This document shows, piece after piece, positions 51,981-59,831 of a DNA stretch of 64,000 bases. The stretch lies in the NCBI RefSeq assembly GCF_008704535.1, contig NZ_CP023701.1, positions 4,342,501 through 4,406,500 of the forward strand, written 5' to 3'. This DNA comes from Streptomyces subrutilus (GTDB lineage: Bacteria > Actinomycetota > Actinomycetes > Streptomycetales > Streptomycetaceae). The position numbers and the translations under genes are program-made. Each line of letters opens with the position of its first letter. Position 1 is the first letter of the stretch. The notes beneath the pieces were generated by a model that did no database searches, was not told the origin of the DNA, and saw only the letters and a program-made list of their open reading frames with translations.

Positions 51981-53258
51981 TCACGGCCGGGTGACGCGGA
52001 CCTGGTAGCTGCCGTTGCGCAGTTCTCCGACCACCGAGATGCTGATGCCCGCCTTCTCGTCGGTGAAGGTCTCGCCCGGCCGGAACGGCGCGTCCGACAG
52101 TTCCGCGTGCACGTTCGGGCGCCGGGTGCAGCCGCCGCTCCCGCTCGCGCTGTCCGACACCGTGACGGGGCCGCGCCCGGTGTCCACGTCGGAGTCCACC
52201 TTGTAGATGAGGACGCCCGGCCTGCACACCGCCTCGTCGTTGCCCGCCTGGGTCCGCACCTCCACCGCGTACCCGGTGCTCTCGGACAGCGGGACGAAGG
52301 CCAGCTTCGTGCCGCCCGACACCGCCAGCGGGGACAGGACGTGGTCGCTGACGCCCGACTTCGACGCGCAGCTGATCTGCGTGCTGTCCAGCCAGCCCAG
52401 CTTCCACTTGTGCCAGCCCAGCAGGTCGTTGTTGGCGCCCCAGTCCTCGCTCATGATGTCCCAGTGCCCGACCGTGCCGCCGCCGTCGGAGGTGTACAGG
52501 TCCGGCAGGCCGAAGACGTGCCCGTTCTCGTGGGGCAGGACGCGGTAGCCGGTCTCCCGGTAGGTGCCGGAGCCGTCGTCCTGCCGGCTGTAGACGAAGG
52601 ACGTGTTCGCGAGCGGCACCCCGTCGGCCATCGGGGCCTCGCCGTTGCCGGAGAAGGTGACCGACAGGACGGTGTCCAGGGCGGACGGCCCGGCGTTCGG
52701 CGTGACGAGGACGTTGATCAGGTCGTACCGGCTGAAGTCGACCTCGGAGTCCGCGGCCTTCGCGATGTGCTCGACCAGCTGGCGGTAGCCCGGCTCGTAC
52801 GGGGACCCGCGTTCGATCCCGTACGCCGCGAACGGCATCGGCATCCGCAGCCAGTTGCGTATCGGGGCCTCGGCCTGGTAGCTGAGCCGGCCGTAGGAGC
52901 TGGTGCGGAACCAGTCCGAGGTCCGGGGGAAGAACTCCGCCAGCCGGTCCGCGGCCGTGCCCTCGCCCTTGGCGTCGGGGAAGTCGATCATCAGGTTCAG
53001 TGCCCGGACCTCGCCGGTGGAGCGCGCGTACCCGGGCGGCGTCGGCAGGCCCTCGGACAGCTGCACGCCCATCGTGCCGGTGATCCGGCACGGCGCGAGG
53101 GCCGATTCGACGGTCGTGGCCCTCGGGCCGGCCGCCGAGTGGGTCCGGCCGGATATGCCCGCGCTCGCGGTCGCGGTGACGCCGAGGGCCAGCGCGGTCA
53201 GGCCGATGTACGCGCAGGTGCGGTGGGGTCTGCGTATCCGGTGGCGGGTCTGCGGCAT
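51981..53258 (-). CDS. Secreted M6-like metalloprotease
   Basis: The 425-residue protein has a signal peptide (YIGLTALALGVTATASAG), a catalytic domain with the zincin motif H243-E-N-G-H247 in LPHENGHVFGLPDLYT, and a downstream WDIMSEDWGANNDLLGWHK segment, as in M6 (immune inhibitor A-type) peptidases. A C-terminal beta domain ends in NGSYQVRVTRP. Zinc-dependent protein cleavage outside the cell is expected. ATG 53258 begins the charged N-terminus of the signal. Confidence 0.87.
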   Translation of the reverse strand: MPQTRHRIRRPHRTCAYIGLTALALGVTATASAGISGRTHSAAGPRATTVESALAPCRITGTMGVQLSEGLPTPPGYARSTGEVRALNLMIDFPDAKGEGTAADRLAEFFPRTSDWFRTSSYGRLSYQAEAPIRNWLRMPMPFAAYGIERGSPYEPGYRQLVEHIAKAADSEVDFSRYDLINVLVTPNAGPSALDTVLSVTFSGNGEAPMADGVPLANTSFVYSRQDDGSGTYRETGYRVLPHENGHVFGLPDLYTSDGGGTVGHWDIMSEDWGANNDLLGWHKWKLGWLDSTQISCASKSGVSDHVLSPLAVSGGTKLAFVPLSESTGYAVEVRTQAGNDEAVCRPGVLIYKVDSDVDTGRGPVTVSDSASGSGGCTRRPNVHAELSDAPFRPGETFTDEKAGISISVVGELRNGSYQVRVTRP

Positions 53259-53569
53259 GGAGAGCGCCTTCGGGTCCGCGGCAGTCGGCCGGGTCCGACT
53301 GCGCTCTGTCCGATCACCCTCCGACGGCGGCGGCGCGCCCGCGCGCCGGGAGAGGCCGAACGTGAACCGCCTGGTGAGTCAGGTCACACGCGAGGGTGAA
53401 ATAACCGGGGACCTGATCCCCGTTTGCATGGGAGTCCCGCGAAGTGGGGACGGGCTCCCCGTTTGACGCGTCGCGCTGACACGGACGGCGGACGCGAGCC
53501 GCACGGACGTCCCATCCCAGTCGTACGACCGTGTGAGCGTACGAGTGACCGCCCCGAGGAGGCCCCGGA
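53259..53569. other. Divergent promoter region of M6 protease and TetR genes
   Basis: These 311 bases hold no gene. They contain two identical-looking dyads, GGGGA-N5-TCCCC, at 53407-53421 and 53446-53460, each followed by GTTTG. An AT-richer patch with GTGAAATAACCGG lies just upstream of the first. Confidence 0.6.
53407..53465. promoter_or_regulatory. Paired GGGGA-N5-TCCCC-GTTTG sites
   Basis: GGGGACCTGATCCCCGTTTG and GGGGACGGGCTCCCCGTTTG, starts 39 bp apart. Candidate operators for the adjacent TetR gene or for the protease promoter. The repeat spacing (under four turns) and the shared GTTTG tail argue against chance. Confidence 0.5.
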
Positions 53570-54478
53570 ATGAAGCGCTCCACCACCGCACCCGCGGTCC
53601 CGCCCGCCACCGCGGCACCCGCCGCACCCGCGGTCCCGTCCGCCACCGCGGCACCCGCCGCACCCGCGGTCCCGTCCGCCACCGCGGCACCCGCCGCACC
53701 CGCGGTCCCGTCCGCCACCGCGGCACCCGCCGCACCCGCGGTCCCGTCCGCCACCGCGGCACCCGCCGCCACCGCGGTCCCGTCCGCCACCGCGGCACCC
53801 ATCGCACCCGCGGTCCCGCCCGCCACCGCGGGAGCCACCACCCCCGGCTGCCCCGCCGTCCCGCGCCCCCGTGCCGACGCCGTCCGCAACCGCGAGCGCA
53901 TCCTGGCCGCGGCCCGCGAGGTCTTCGTGGAGTTCGGCCCCGGCGCCCCCTTCGACGAGGTGGCGCGCCGCGCGGGCATCGGCAACGCCACCCTCTACCG
54001 GCACTTCCCCGACCGGGACGCCCTCGTCCACCACGTCGTCCTCTACGTCATGGACGGGGTGGCCTCCGAAGCCGAGGCCACCCTCGCCGAAGAACCCGAC
54101 GCCTTCGCCGCGCTCTGCCGCTTCACGCACGCCGCCGCCGACGAGCGGATCGGCGCCCTGTGCCCGATGCTCGCCGACGACTTCGACCGCGACCACCCCG
54201 AACTCGTCGCCGCGCGCGAGGCGTTGGAGGCCGTCATCGAGCGGCTGCTGGCCACCGGCCAGGACGCCGGCCTGATCCGTACGGACATCGGCGTCGGCGA
54301 TCTGACGCTCGCCCTCTCCCAGCTCAGCCGCCCCCTCCCGGGGACCGGCTGCCTCGACGCGGACCGTTTCGTCCACCGCCATCTCCAGCTGTTCCTCGAC
54401 GGGTTGCGGGCCCCGGCCCGCTCGGTGCTGCCCGGTGCGGCGGCCACCCTGGAGGACCTGAGGCGGAAAACCATGTGA
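53570..54478 (+). CDS. TetR-family repressor with repeat-encoded N-terminal tail
   Basis: The 302-residue protein has about 100 N-terminal residues made of Ala/Pro/Thr repeats (unit AVPSATAAPAAP), then a TetR HTH (NRERILAAAREVFVEFGPGA, FDEVARRAGIGNATLYRHFP) and a helical ligand domain. The MFS pump gene starts 62 bases downstream in the same direction, so this is probably the local repressor of an efflux unit. ATG 53570 has GAGGAGG seven bases upstream. The repeat tail is encoded by a 36-bp minisatellite. The CTGACG palindrome is not present upstream. Confidence 0.88.
   Translation: MKRSTTAPAVPPATAAPAAPAVPSATAAPAAPAVPSATAAPAAPAVPSATAAPAAPAVPSATAAPAATAVPSATAAPIAPAVPPATAGATTPGCPAVPRPRADAVRNRERILAAAREVFVEFGPGAPFDEVARRAGIGNATLYRHFPDRDALVHHVVLYVMDGVASEAEATLAEEPDAFAALCRFTHAAADERIGALCPMLADDFDRDHPELVAAREALEAVIERLLATGQDAGLIRTDIGVGDLTLALSQLSRPLPGTGCLDADRFVHRHLQLFLDGLRAPARSVLPGAAATLEDLRRKTM
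53589..53840 (+). repeat. 36-bp minisatellite, seven units, inside TetR gene
   Basis: Units begin at 53589, 53625, 53661, 53697, 53733, 53769 and 53805, each starting CACCCGCGGTCCCG or a close variant. Units 2-5 are almost identical; the outer ones differ. The length is a multiple of three, so gain or loss of units keeps the frame and changes only the tail length. Confidence 0.9.
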
Positions 54479-54540
54479 CACGCACATAGCTCCGTTATTA
54501 GCCTCTTTCAGTCATTCCGTACAGTGAAGTGGGTACCCCC

Positions 54541-56079
54541 ATGTCAAAAACAGCCGCGATTCCGCCGCTGGCTGCCGATCCCAGCCGCTGGAAGGCACTC
54601 GTCTTCATAGCCCTGGCCCAGCTGATGGTCGTCCTCGACGCGACCATCGTGAACATCGCCCTCCCCTCGGCCCAGACCGACCTCGGCATCTCCGACGGCA
54701 ACCGCCAGTGGGTCATCACCGCCTACGCGCTCGCCTTCGGCGGTCTGCTCCTCTTCGGCGGCCGCATCGCCGACAAGTGGGGCCGCAAGAACGCCTTCAC
54801 CGTCGGTCTCATCGGCTTCGCCCTGGCCTCCGCGCTCGGCGGCGCCGCCACCGGCGAGGCCATGATGCTGGGCGCCCGCGCCCTCCAGGGCGCCTTCGGC
54901 GCGCTGCTCGCGCCGGCCGCCCTCTCGCTGCTCGCGGTGATGTTCACCGACGCCAAGGAGCGGGCCAAGGCCTTCGGCATCTACGGTGCCATCGCGGGCG
55001 GCGGCGGCGCTGTCGGCCTGATCCTCGGCGGCTTCCTCACCGAGTACCTCAACTGGCGCTGGACCTTCTTCGTCAACATCCCCTTCGCGATCGTCGCGGC
55101 CATCGGCGCCTGGTTCGTCATCCGCGAGCCCGCCGGCTCCCGCAACCGCGCACCGCTCGACATCCCGGGCGTGGTCCTGTCCACCCTCGGCCTGGTCGCC
55201 CTCGTGTACGGCTTCACCCGCGCCGAGTCCGCCGGCTGGTCGGACGCCACGACCGTGGGCATGTTCGTCGCCTCCGCGGTGCTCCTGGCGGCCTTCGTCG
55301 GCGTCGAGTCCAAGGTCAAGTCCCCGCTGCTCCCGCTGCGCGTGCTGCTGGAGCGCAACCGCGGCGGCGTCTACCTCTCGCTGGGCCTCGCCGTCATCTC
55401 CATGTTCGGCCTGTTCCTCTTCCTCACCTACTACCTGCAGGTCGTCAAGGGCTTCTCGCCCGTCAAGACCGGCTTCGCCTTCCTCCCGATGATCGTGGGC
55501 ATGATCACCGGCTCCACCCAGATCGGCGCCCGCCTGATGACGCGGGTCCCGCCGCGCCTGCTGATGGGCCCCGGCTTCCTGGTCGCCGCCACCGGCATGC
55601 TGCTGCTGACCCGGCTGGAGGTCGGGTCCTCCTACCCGGCGCTGATCCTGCCCGCCCAGCTGCTGCTCGGCCTCGGCATGGGTACGGCGTTCATGCCGGC
55701 CATGTCCCTGGCCACGCACGGGGTGAACCCGGCCGACGCCGGTGTCGCCTCCGCCATGGTCAACACCTCGCAGCAGGTCGGCGGCGCCATCGGCACCGCG
55801 CTGCTGAACACCATCGCCGCCTCGGCGACCACCGCCTACCTGACCGACCACGCGGCCGAGGCCGCGGCCGGCGGCGCCGCGGCCAAGCTGGTCCAGGCGC
55901 AGGCCATGGTCGAGGGCTACTCCTCCGCCATCTGGTGGGCGGTGGGCATCCTCGCCACCAGCTCGGCCATCGCGCTGACGCTGATCAACACCGGCCGTCC
56001 GGGTGCCGGCGGCCCGGTGGCCTCCGGCTCGGGCTCCGCCGAGGACGCCGAGTTCAAGGTGCCGGTGATCGCCCACTGA
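54541..56079 (+). CDS. MFS drug transporter, DHA2 type
   Basis: The 512-residue protein has 14 predicted helices and DHA2 motifs: LMVVLDATIVNIALPSAQTD in helix 1, GGRIADKWGRKNAF in loop 2-3 and LGGFLTEYLNWRWTFFVNIP. It is a probable drug:proton antiporter, likely controlled by the TetR protein encoded just upstream. ATG 54541 is used; a GTG at 54529 is in frame. TACAGT at 54520-54525 could be a private -10. Confidence 0.9.
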   Translation: MSKTAAIPPLAADPSRWKALVFIALAQLMVVLDATIVNIALPSAQTDLGISDGNRQWVITAYALAFGGLLLFGGRIADKWGRKNAFTVGLIGFALASALGGAATGEAMMLGARALQGAFGALLAPAALSLLAVMFTDAKERAKAFGIYGAIAGGGGAVGLILGGFLTEYLNWRWTFFVNIPFAIVAAIGAWFVIREPAGSRNRAPLDIPGVVLSTLGLVALVYGFTRAESAGWSDATTVGMFVASAVLLAAFVGVESKVKSPLLPLRVLLERNRGGVYLSLGLAVISMFGLFLFLTYYLQVVKGFSPVKTGFAFLPMIVGMITGSTQIGARLMTRVPPRLLMGPGFLVAATGMLLLTRLEVGSSYPALILPAQLLLGLGMGTAFMPAMSLATHGVNPADAGVASAMVNTSQQVGGAIGTALLNTIAASATTAYLTDHAAEAAAGGAAAKLVQAQAMVEGYSSAIWWAVGILATSSAIALTLINTGRPGAGGPVASGSGSAEDAEFKVPVIAH

Positions 56080-56098
56080 CGGGGGCTGCGCCGGTCCG

Positions 56099-56124
56099 GG
56101 AATGACTGAAGACCCCGCGTGGTT
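56099..56124 (+). promoter_or_regulatory. Candidate SigR-type promoter of dioxygenase gene
   Basis: GGAAT (56099-56103), an 18-base spacer and GTT (56122-56124) match the GGAAT-N18-GTT pattern of SigR-type promoters. The -10 lies inside a perfect palindrome. The start codon follows 78 bases later. Confidence 0.4.
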
Positions 56125-56146
56125 CAAATTTGAACCACGCGGGGTC
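56111..56146. promoter_or_regulatory. 36-bp perfect palindrome before dioxygenase gene
   Basis: The arms 56111-56128 and 56129-56146 are exact complements with no loop; the centre is GGTTCAAATTTGAACC. It lies 32 bases after the MFS stop and could be a terminator. The AT-rich core and the overlap with a possible promoter also fit a MarR-type operator. Confidence 0.6.
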
Positions 56147-56201
56147 GGTCCTGTTTCCGGGGGCCACGCTCCCGCCCGCACCCGCACGAAGGAGCCCCCC
56201 G

Positions 56202-57011
56202 ATGACCCCCGCCGCCGCGGTTCCCGCGATCCCCGCCGCCCGGATGCCCGCGCTCTACCTCAGCCACGGCGCGCCGCCCCTCGCGGACGACCCGATCTGG
56301 CCGGCCGAACTGGCCGCCTGGTCCGCGCGGCTGCCCCGCCCCACGGCGATCCTGATGGTCTCGGCCCACTGGGAGGAGGCCCCGCTCGCCCTCGGCGCCA
56401 CCGTGCCCACCCCGCTCGTGTACGACTTCCGGGGCTTCCCCGAGCACTACTACCGGGTCCGCTACGACGCCCCCGGCGCCCCCGCGCTGGCCGCCTCCGT
56501 ACGGGCCCTGCTGCGCGCCCCGGGCACCCCCGTCCAGGACGTCCCCGGCCGCGGCCTCGACCACGGGGCGTACGTCCCGCTGGTGGAGATGTTCCCCGAG
56601 GCCGACATACCGGTGCTCCAGATCTCCCTGCCGACCCTGAACCCGCGCCGGCTGATGGACATCGGCCGCAAGCTGGCCCCGCTGCGCGACGAGGGCGTCC
56701 TCGTCGTCGGCAGCGGCTTCTTCACCCACAACCTCGCCGCGCTCCGCCACCCCGGCCCGGGCGTCCCCGCCTGGTCGGCCGAGTTCGACGCCTGGGGCAG
56801 CGAGGCGCTGGCCGCCGGCGATCTGGACGCGCTGCTCGACTTCGAGTCCGCGTCCCCCTCGGGCCGACTGGCGCACCCCCGTACGGAACACTTCGCCCCG
56901 CTCTTCGTCACCCTCGGCGCCGCCGAGGCCGCGGGCGACCTCGGGTCCCGCCGCGACACGGTGGACGGCTTCTGGATGGGCCTCTCGAAGCGCTCCTTCC
57001 AGTTCGGCTAG
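56202..57011 (+). CDS. LigB-type extradiol dioxygenase (DODA/YgiD-like)
   Basis: The 269-residue protein matches class III dioxygenases of the DODA/YgiD kind. Metal-ligand or active-site histidines appear in YLSHGAPPL, MVSAHWEEAP, LDHGAYVPL and GSGFFTHNLAAL. It probably opens a catechol-type ring using non-haem Fe(II) or Zn(II). ATG 56202 has AAGGAG seven bases upstream. The TAG stop is part of the CTAG where the second 169-bp element inserted. Confidence 0.88.
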   Translation: MTPAAAVPAIPAARMPALYLSHGAPPLADDPIWPAELAAWSARLPRPTAILMVSAHWEEAPLALGATVPTPLVYDFRGFPEHYYRVRYDAPGAPALAASVRALLRAPGTPVQDVPGRGLDHGAYVPLVEMFPEADIPVLQISLPTLNPRRLMDIGRKLAPLRDEGVLVVGSGFFTHNLAALRHPGPGVPAWSAEFDAWGSEALAAGDLDALLDFESASPSGRLAHPRTEHFAPLFVTLGAAEAAGDLGSRRDTVDGFWMGLSKRSFQFG

Positions 57012-57176
57012 GTCGTCTCTTTCGGATCTTGTCGGCCGAGCCCGCGGCGTCTGGTGCCGTGCCTGGGCGTGCTGCCGGGGCGCTCGCCTACTGGACGTAC
57101 GTGGTCGCCTCGGCAGTGCGGCCAGGCACGGTGTCAGACGCCGCGGGCCCGGCAAGATCCGAAAGAGACGGCCTAG
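57008..57176. mobile_element. 169-bp MITE-like palindromic element, copy 2
   Basis: Bounded by CTAG at 57008-57011 and 57173-57176, with ends GTCGTCTCTTTCGGATC and the complement of GATCCGAAAGAGACGGC. Reversed, it matches copy 1 along the full 169 bases with only a few substitutions, so the copies lie in opposite orientation about 37 kb apart. It has no coding potential. Like copy 1 it starts at the stop codon of the upstream gene. Confidence 0.8.
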
Positions 57177-57538
57177 GTCGGCGGGACGCCCCGGCCGGCG
57201 GTTCCCGCCCCGGGACGGCCGCACGTGACCGTTTTTGGCGTAAAAAAGCAGCTTGTCGTTTATTCGGTGATTACTTCGCCCGCGCAGGCAACCGGCGGGC
57301 GCCGCGGGCCGTCTTCAGGGGCGGAGTGCAGGTGTCCGCGGCGCGGCTCCGCAAGGGGCCCGGCCGCGGCGGATGTGACGGCGGTCTCACGGACCGTGTG
57401 GTCCGGCGGGGGGCGGCGCCTCTCGGATCGCCCCCCGTTCCCGCCCTGACCTGCATTTCTTCGGGTTCTGTCGGCGTCCGGTCCCGCCTCGCGGCGGGGC
57501 AGGATACTGCAAGATCTCCGAAAAGAGGGAGCATCGTG
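57177..57538. other. Long upstream region of hrdD
   Basis: This stretch contains an AT-rich island (57230-57290, GTTTTTGGCGTAAAAAAGC and TTTATTCGGTGATTACTTCG), unusual here, then GC-rich sequence and GCAGGATACTGCAAGATC near 57500. A second hrdD promoter may lie there. No gene is supported. Confidence 0.5.
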
Positions 57539-57564
57539 GGAATTCTGTCCCGATTCCAGTCGTT
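57539..57564 (+). promoter_or_regulatory. SigR-type promoter upstream of hrdD
   Basis: GGAAT (57539-57543), 18-base spacer, GTT (57562-57564). This matches the SigR consensus GGAAT-N18-GTT. hrdD is, from memory, a SigR target in S. coelicolor. The start codon is about 100 bases downstream. Confidence 0.6.
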
Positions 57565-57672
57565 GTTTCCTTCGGAAGCGGGCACTCGGGAGAGTGTCCG
57601 GGGACGTACCAGGGCTCGACCGGTGGCGTCCAGCAGCCGCACCGCGACCGAACTCATCGCAAGGGAGCACGC

Positions 57673-58650
57673 ATGGCAACCCGCGCCGTCGCCCGTCGTC
57701 AGTCCTCGAGCAGTGCCCGCTCGGTGGGCGGGGAGATCGCAGACCGCGACCTTGTCGGCATGTACCTGGACGAGATCGCTCGCACCCCGCTGCTCGACGC
57801 GGCCAAGGAAGTGGAGCTCTCCCAGATCATCGAGGCGGGCGTGTACGCCCGCCAGATCCTCGACGGAGGCATAGAGCGCGAGGGCCGGGCGCCCTCGCGC
57901 GAGGAGCTGGAGGCGCTCGCCGCCGAGGGCGAGCGCGCCAAGGAAGTCTTCATCCGGTCCAACCTGCGCCTCGTCGTAGCGGTCGCCCGCCGCTACCCGC
58001 GCAGCGGGCTGCCCCTCCTCGACCTCATCCAGGAGGGCAACGCCGGCCTGGTCCGCGCCGTCGAGAAGTTCGACTACGCCAAGGGCTTCAAGTTCTCCAC
58101 GTACGCCACGTGGTGGATCCGCCAGGCCATCACCCGCTCCATCGCCGACCAGTCCCGCACCATCCGCCTCCCCGTCCACCTCGTCGAGGAGCTCGGCCGC
58201 ATCCGCCGAGTCCAGCGCGAGTTCAACCGGGAGAACGGCCGGGACCCGGAGCACGCGGAGATCGCCGCCGAGCTGGACACGACGGAGAAGCGCGTCGGCG
58301 ACGTGCTGGACTGGGCCCGTGACCCGGTCAGCCTGAACATGGGCGTGGACGACGACGGCGACACGCAGTTCGGCGACCTGCTGGAGGACACCTCGGCGAT
58401 CTCGCCCGAGCAGTCCGTGCTCTCGCTGCTGCGCAGCGAGGAGCTGGAAGACCTCCTCGGCAAGCTGGACCAGCGCACGGCGTCGATCATCAAGATGCGG
58501 TACGGCATCGACGACGGCCGCGAGCGGACCCTGACCGAGGTCGGCAAGCAGCACGGCCTGACCCGTGAGCGCATCCGCCAGATCGAGAAGCACGCGCTGC
58601 TGGAGCTGAAGAAGATGGCCCACGACACGGGCTTCGACGCCGTGGCCTGA
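57673..58650 (+). CDS. hrdD: HrdD-type RNA polymerase sigma factor
   Basis: The 325-residue sigma-70 factor of group 2 has region 1.2 (DLVGMYLDEIARTPLLD), region 2 with RSNLRLVVAVARRYPRSGLP and KFSTYATWWIRQAITRSI, region 3 (LVEELGRIRRVQREF) and region 4 with the HTH LTEVGKQHGLTRERIRQIEK. The opening ATRAVARR and overall length fit HrdD of S. coelicolor rather than HrdB, which has a long N-terminal extension. HrdA and HrdC are less likely. It is a non-essential, stress-linked sigma factor in that species. A strong hairpin follows. Confidence 0.85.
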   Translation: MATRAVARRQSSSSARSVGGEIADRDLVGMYLDEIARTPLLDAAKEVELSQIIEAGVYARQILDGGIEREGRAPSREELEALAAEGERAKEVFIRSNLRLVVAVARRYPRSGLPLLDLIQEGNAGLVRAVEKFDYAKGFKFSTYATWWIRQAITRSIADQSRTIRLPVHLVEELGRIRRVQREFNRENGRDPEHAEIAAELDTTEKRVGDVLDWARDPVSLNMGVDDDGDTQFGDLLEDTSAISPEQSVLSLLRSEELEDLLGKLDQRTASIIKMRYGIDDGRERTLTEVGKQHGLTRERIRQIEKHALLELKKMAHDTGFDAVA

Positions 58651-58672
58651 TCCGTCCCACCCCCCCCCAGAC

Positions 58673-58709
58673 GAGCCCCGGCACCTATCCCCCCCAGGTG
58701 CCGGGGCTC
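58673..58709. terminator. 14-bp perfect hairpin after hrdD
   Basis: GAGCCCCGGCACCT (58673-58686) and AGGTGCCGGGGCTC (58696-58709) around a C-rich 9-base loop, between the convergent hrdD and WYL genes. Confidence 0.8.
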
Positions 58710-58733
58710 CCCCCTGCCCTGCCCCCTCCCCGA

Positions 58734-59789
58734 CTACCCCCCGGCCCCGGCCAGCCGGTCCGCCAGGGCGCGGGCACCCGCCGCCAGCGCCGCCGGGGCC
58801 TGCACCGTGAACGGCAACCCCGTCAGCGCCAGCCGCGCGGCCAGCCACTCCGGCGCGTCCCCGCTCTCGAACCGCACCCGCGTGCCCCCACCGCCCGCGC
58901 CCCCACCGCCCGCACCCACACCACCCGCACCCGCACTGCCTGCGCCCGTGCCCACACCACCCGCACTCGTACCACCCGCACCTCCGACCGCACCCGTACC
59001 ACCGTCGCCCTCCACCGCCGCCTCCCGCAGCCACTGCGGCAGCTCCGCCGGCCCCGCCGCGAAGGTGACCTCCACCGCGTACGTCTCCCCGCCCCGCAGC
59101 CCCCGCCGGACGAACTCCTCCGCCTCCATCGGCAGCTCGCGCGGCGCGAACCGGGCCCCCGTCGCGAACGCCTCCGCCACCCGGTCCACCCGGAAGGTCC
59201 GCCAGTCCCCGCGCTCCAGGTCGTACGCGACCAGGTACCACCGGCTCCCCGTGCTCACCAGCCGGTACGGCTCCACCACCCGCCGCGACCGCACCCCGTC
59301 CCGCGCCCGGTAGGCGAACCGCAGCCGCTCCGGCCCGGCCACCGCCGAGGCCATCGCGGTCAGCGTGCGCGGGTCCACGCTCGCCCCGTCCCCCCGGCTC
59401 AGCGCGACGGTGGCCGACTGGAGCGCGCCCACCCGCCGCCGCAGCCGCGAGGGCAGGACCTGCTCCAGCTTGGCCAGCGCCCGTACGGAGGCCTCCTCGA
59501 TCCCCTCGATGGCGTGCCCGGCGCCCGCCCGCAGCCCCACCGCGATGGCCACCGCCTCCTCGTCGTCGAGGAGCAGCGGCGGCATCGCCGCCCCGGCCAC
59601 CAGCCGGTACCCGCCGTCCGCGCCCAGCGTGGCCTCCACCGGGTACCCCAGCTCCCGTAGTCGCCCGATGTCCCGCCGGATCGTCCGGGGGCTCACCCGC
59701 AGCCGCTCCGCCAGCTCGCTGCCGGGCCATTCGCGCGGGGTCTGGAGGAGGGACAGCAGGGACAGGAGCCGTGCCGGAGTGTCGGTCAT
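58734..59789 (-). CDS. WYL-domain regulator (YafY-like)
   Basis: The 351-residue protein has an N-terminal DeoR-type HTH (LLSLLSLLQTPREWPGSELA, RTIRRDIGRLRELGYPV), a PafC-like WYL domain with GSRWYLVAYDLERGDWRTF, and a C-terminal WCX region. Residues about 262-305 are a Gly/Ala/Val/Thr-rich insertion encoded by short repeats. WYL domains bind nucleic acid or small ligands. It is divergent from an MFS pump gene 42 bases away and is its likely regulator. ATG 59789 follows GGAGGG closely. Confidence 0.88.
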   Translation of the reverse strand: MTDTPARLLSLLSLLQTPREWPGSELAERLRVSPRTIRRDIGRLRELGYPVEATLGADGGYRLVAGAAMPPLLLDDEEAVAIAVGLRAGAGHAIEGIEEASVRALAKLEQVLPSRLRRRVGALQSATVALSRGDGASVDPRTLTAMASAVAGPERLRFAYRARDGVRSRRVVEPYRLVSTGSRWYLVAYDLERGDWRTFRVDRVAEAFATGARFAPRELPMEAEEFVRRGLRGGETYAVEVTFAAGPAELPQWLREAAVEGDGGTGAVGGAGGTSAGGVGTGAGSAGAGGVGAGGGGAGGGGTRVRFESGDAPEWLAARLALTGLPFTVQAPAALAAGARALADRLAGAGG

Positions 59790-59831
59790 GCCCTCCAGGC
59801 TGCCAGCGAACGAGGACACGGGGTGACCTAG

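Noticed and set aside
53589..53840. CRISPR array
   Set aside because: Units are contiguous 36-bp tandem repeats in frame within a coding gene, with no spacers.
53570..54478. The TetR protein at 53.6 kb as regulator of the CTGACG regulon
   Set aside because: Its own promoter has different dyads and it is paired with an efflux pump; nothing links it to the regulon more than 13 kb away.
57225..57449. Small rightward frame upstream of hrdD
   Set aside because: No ribosome site, Arg/Ser/Pro-rich composition, crosses promoter-like sequence.
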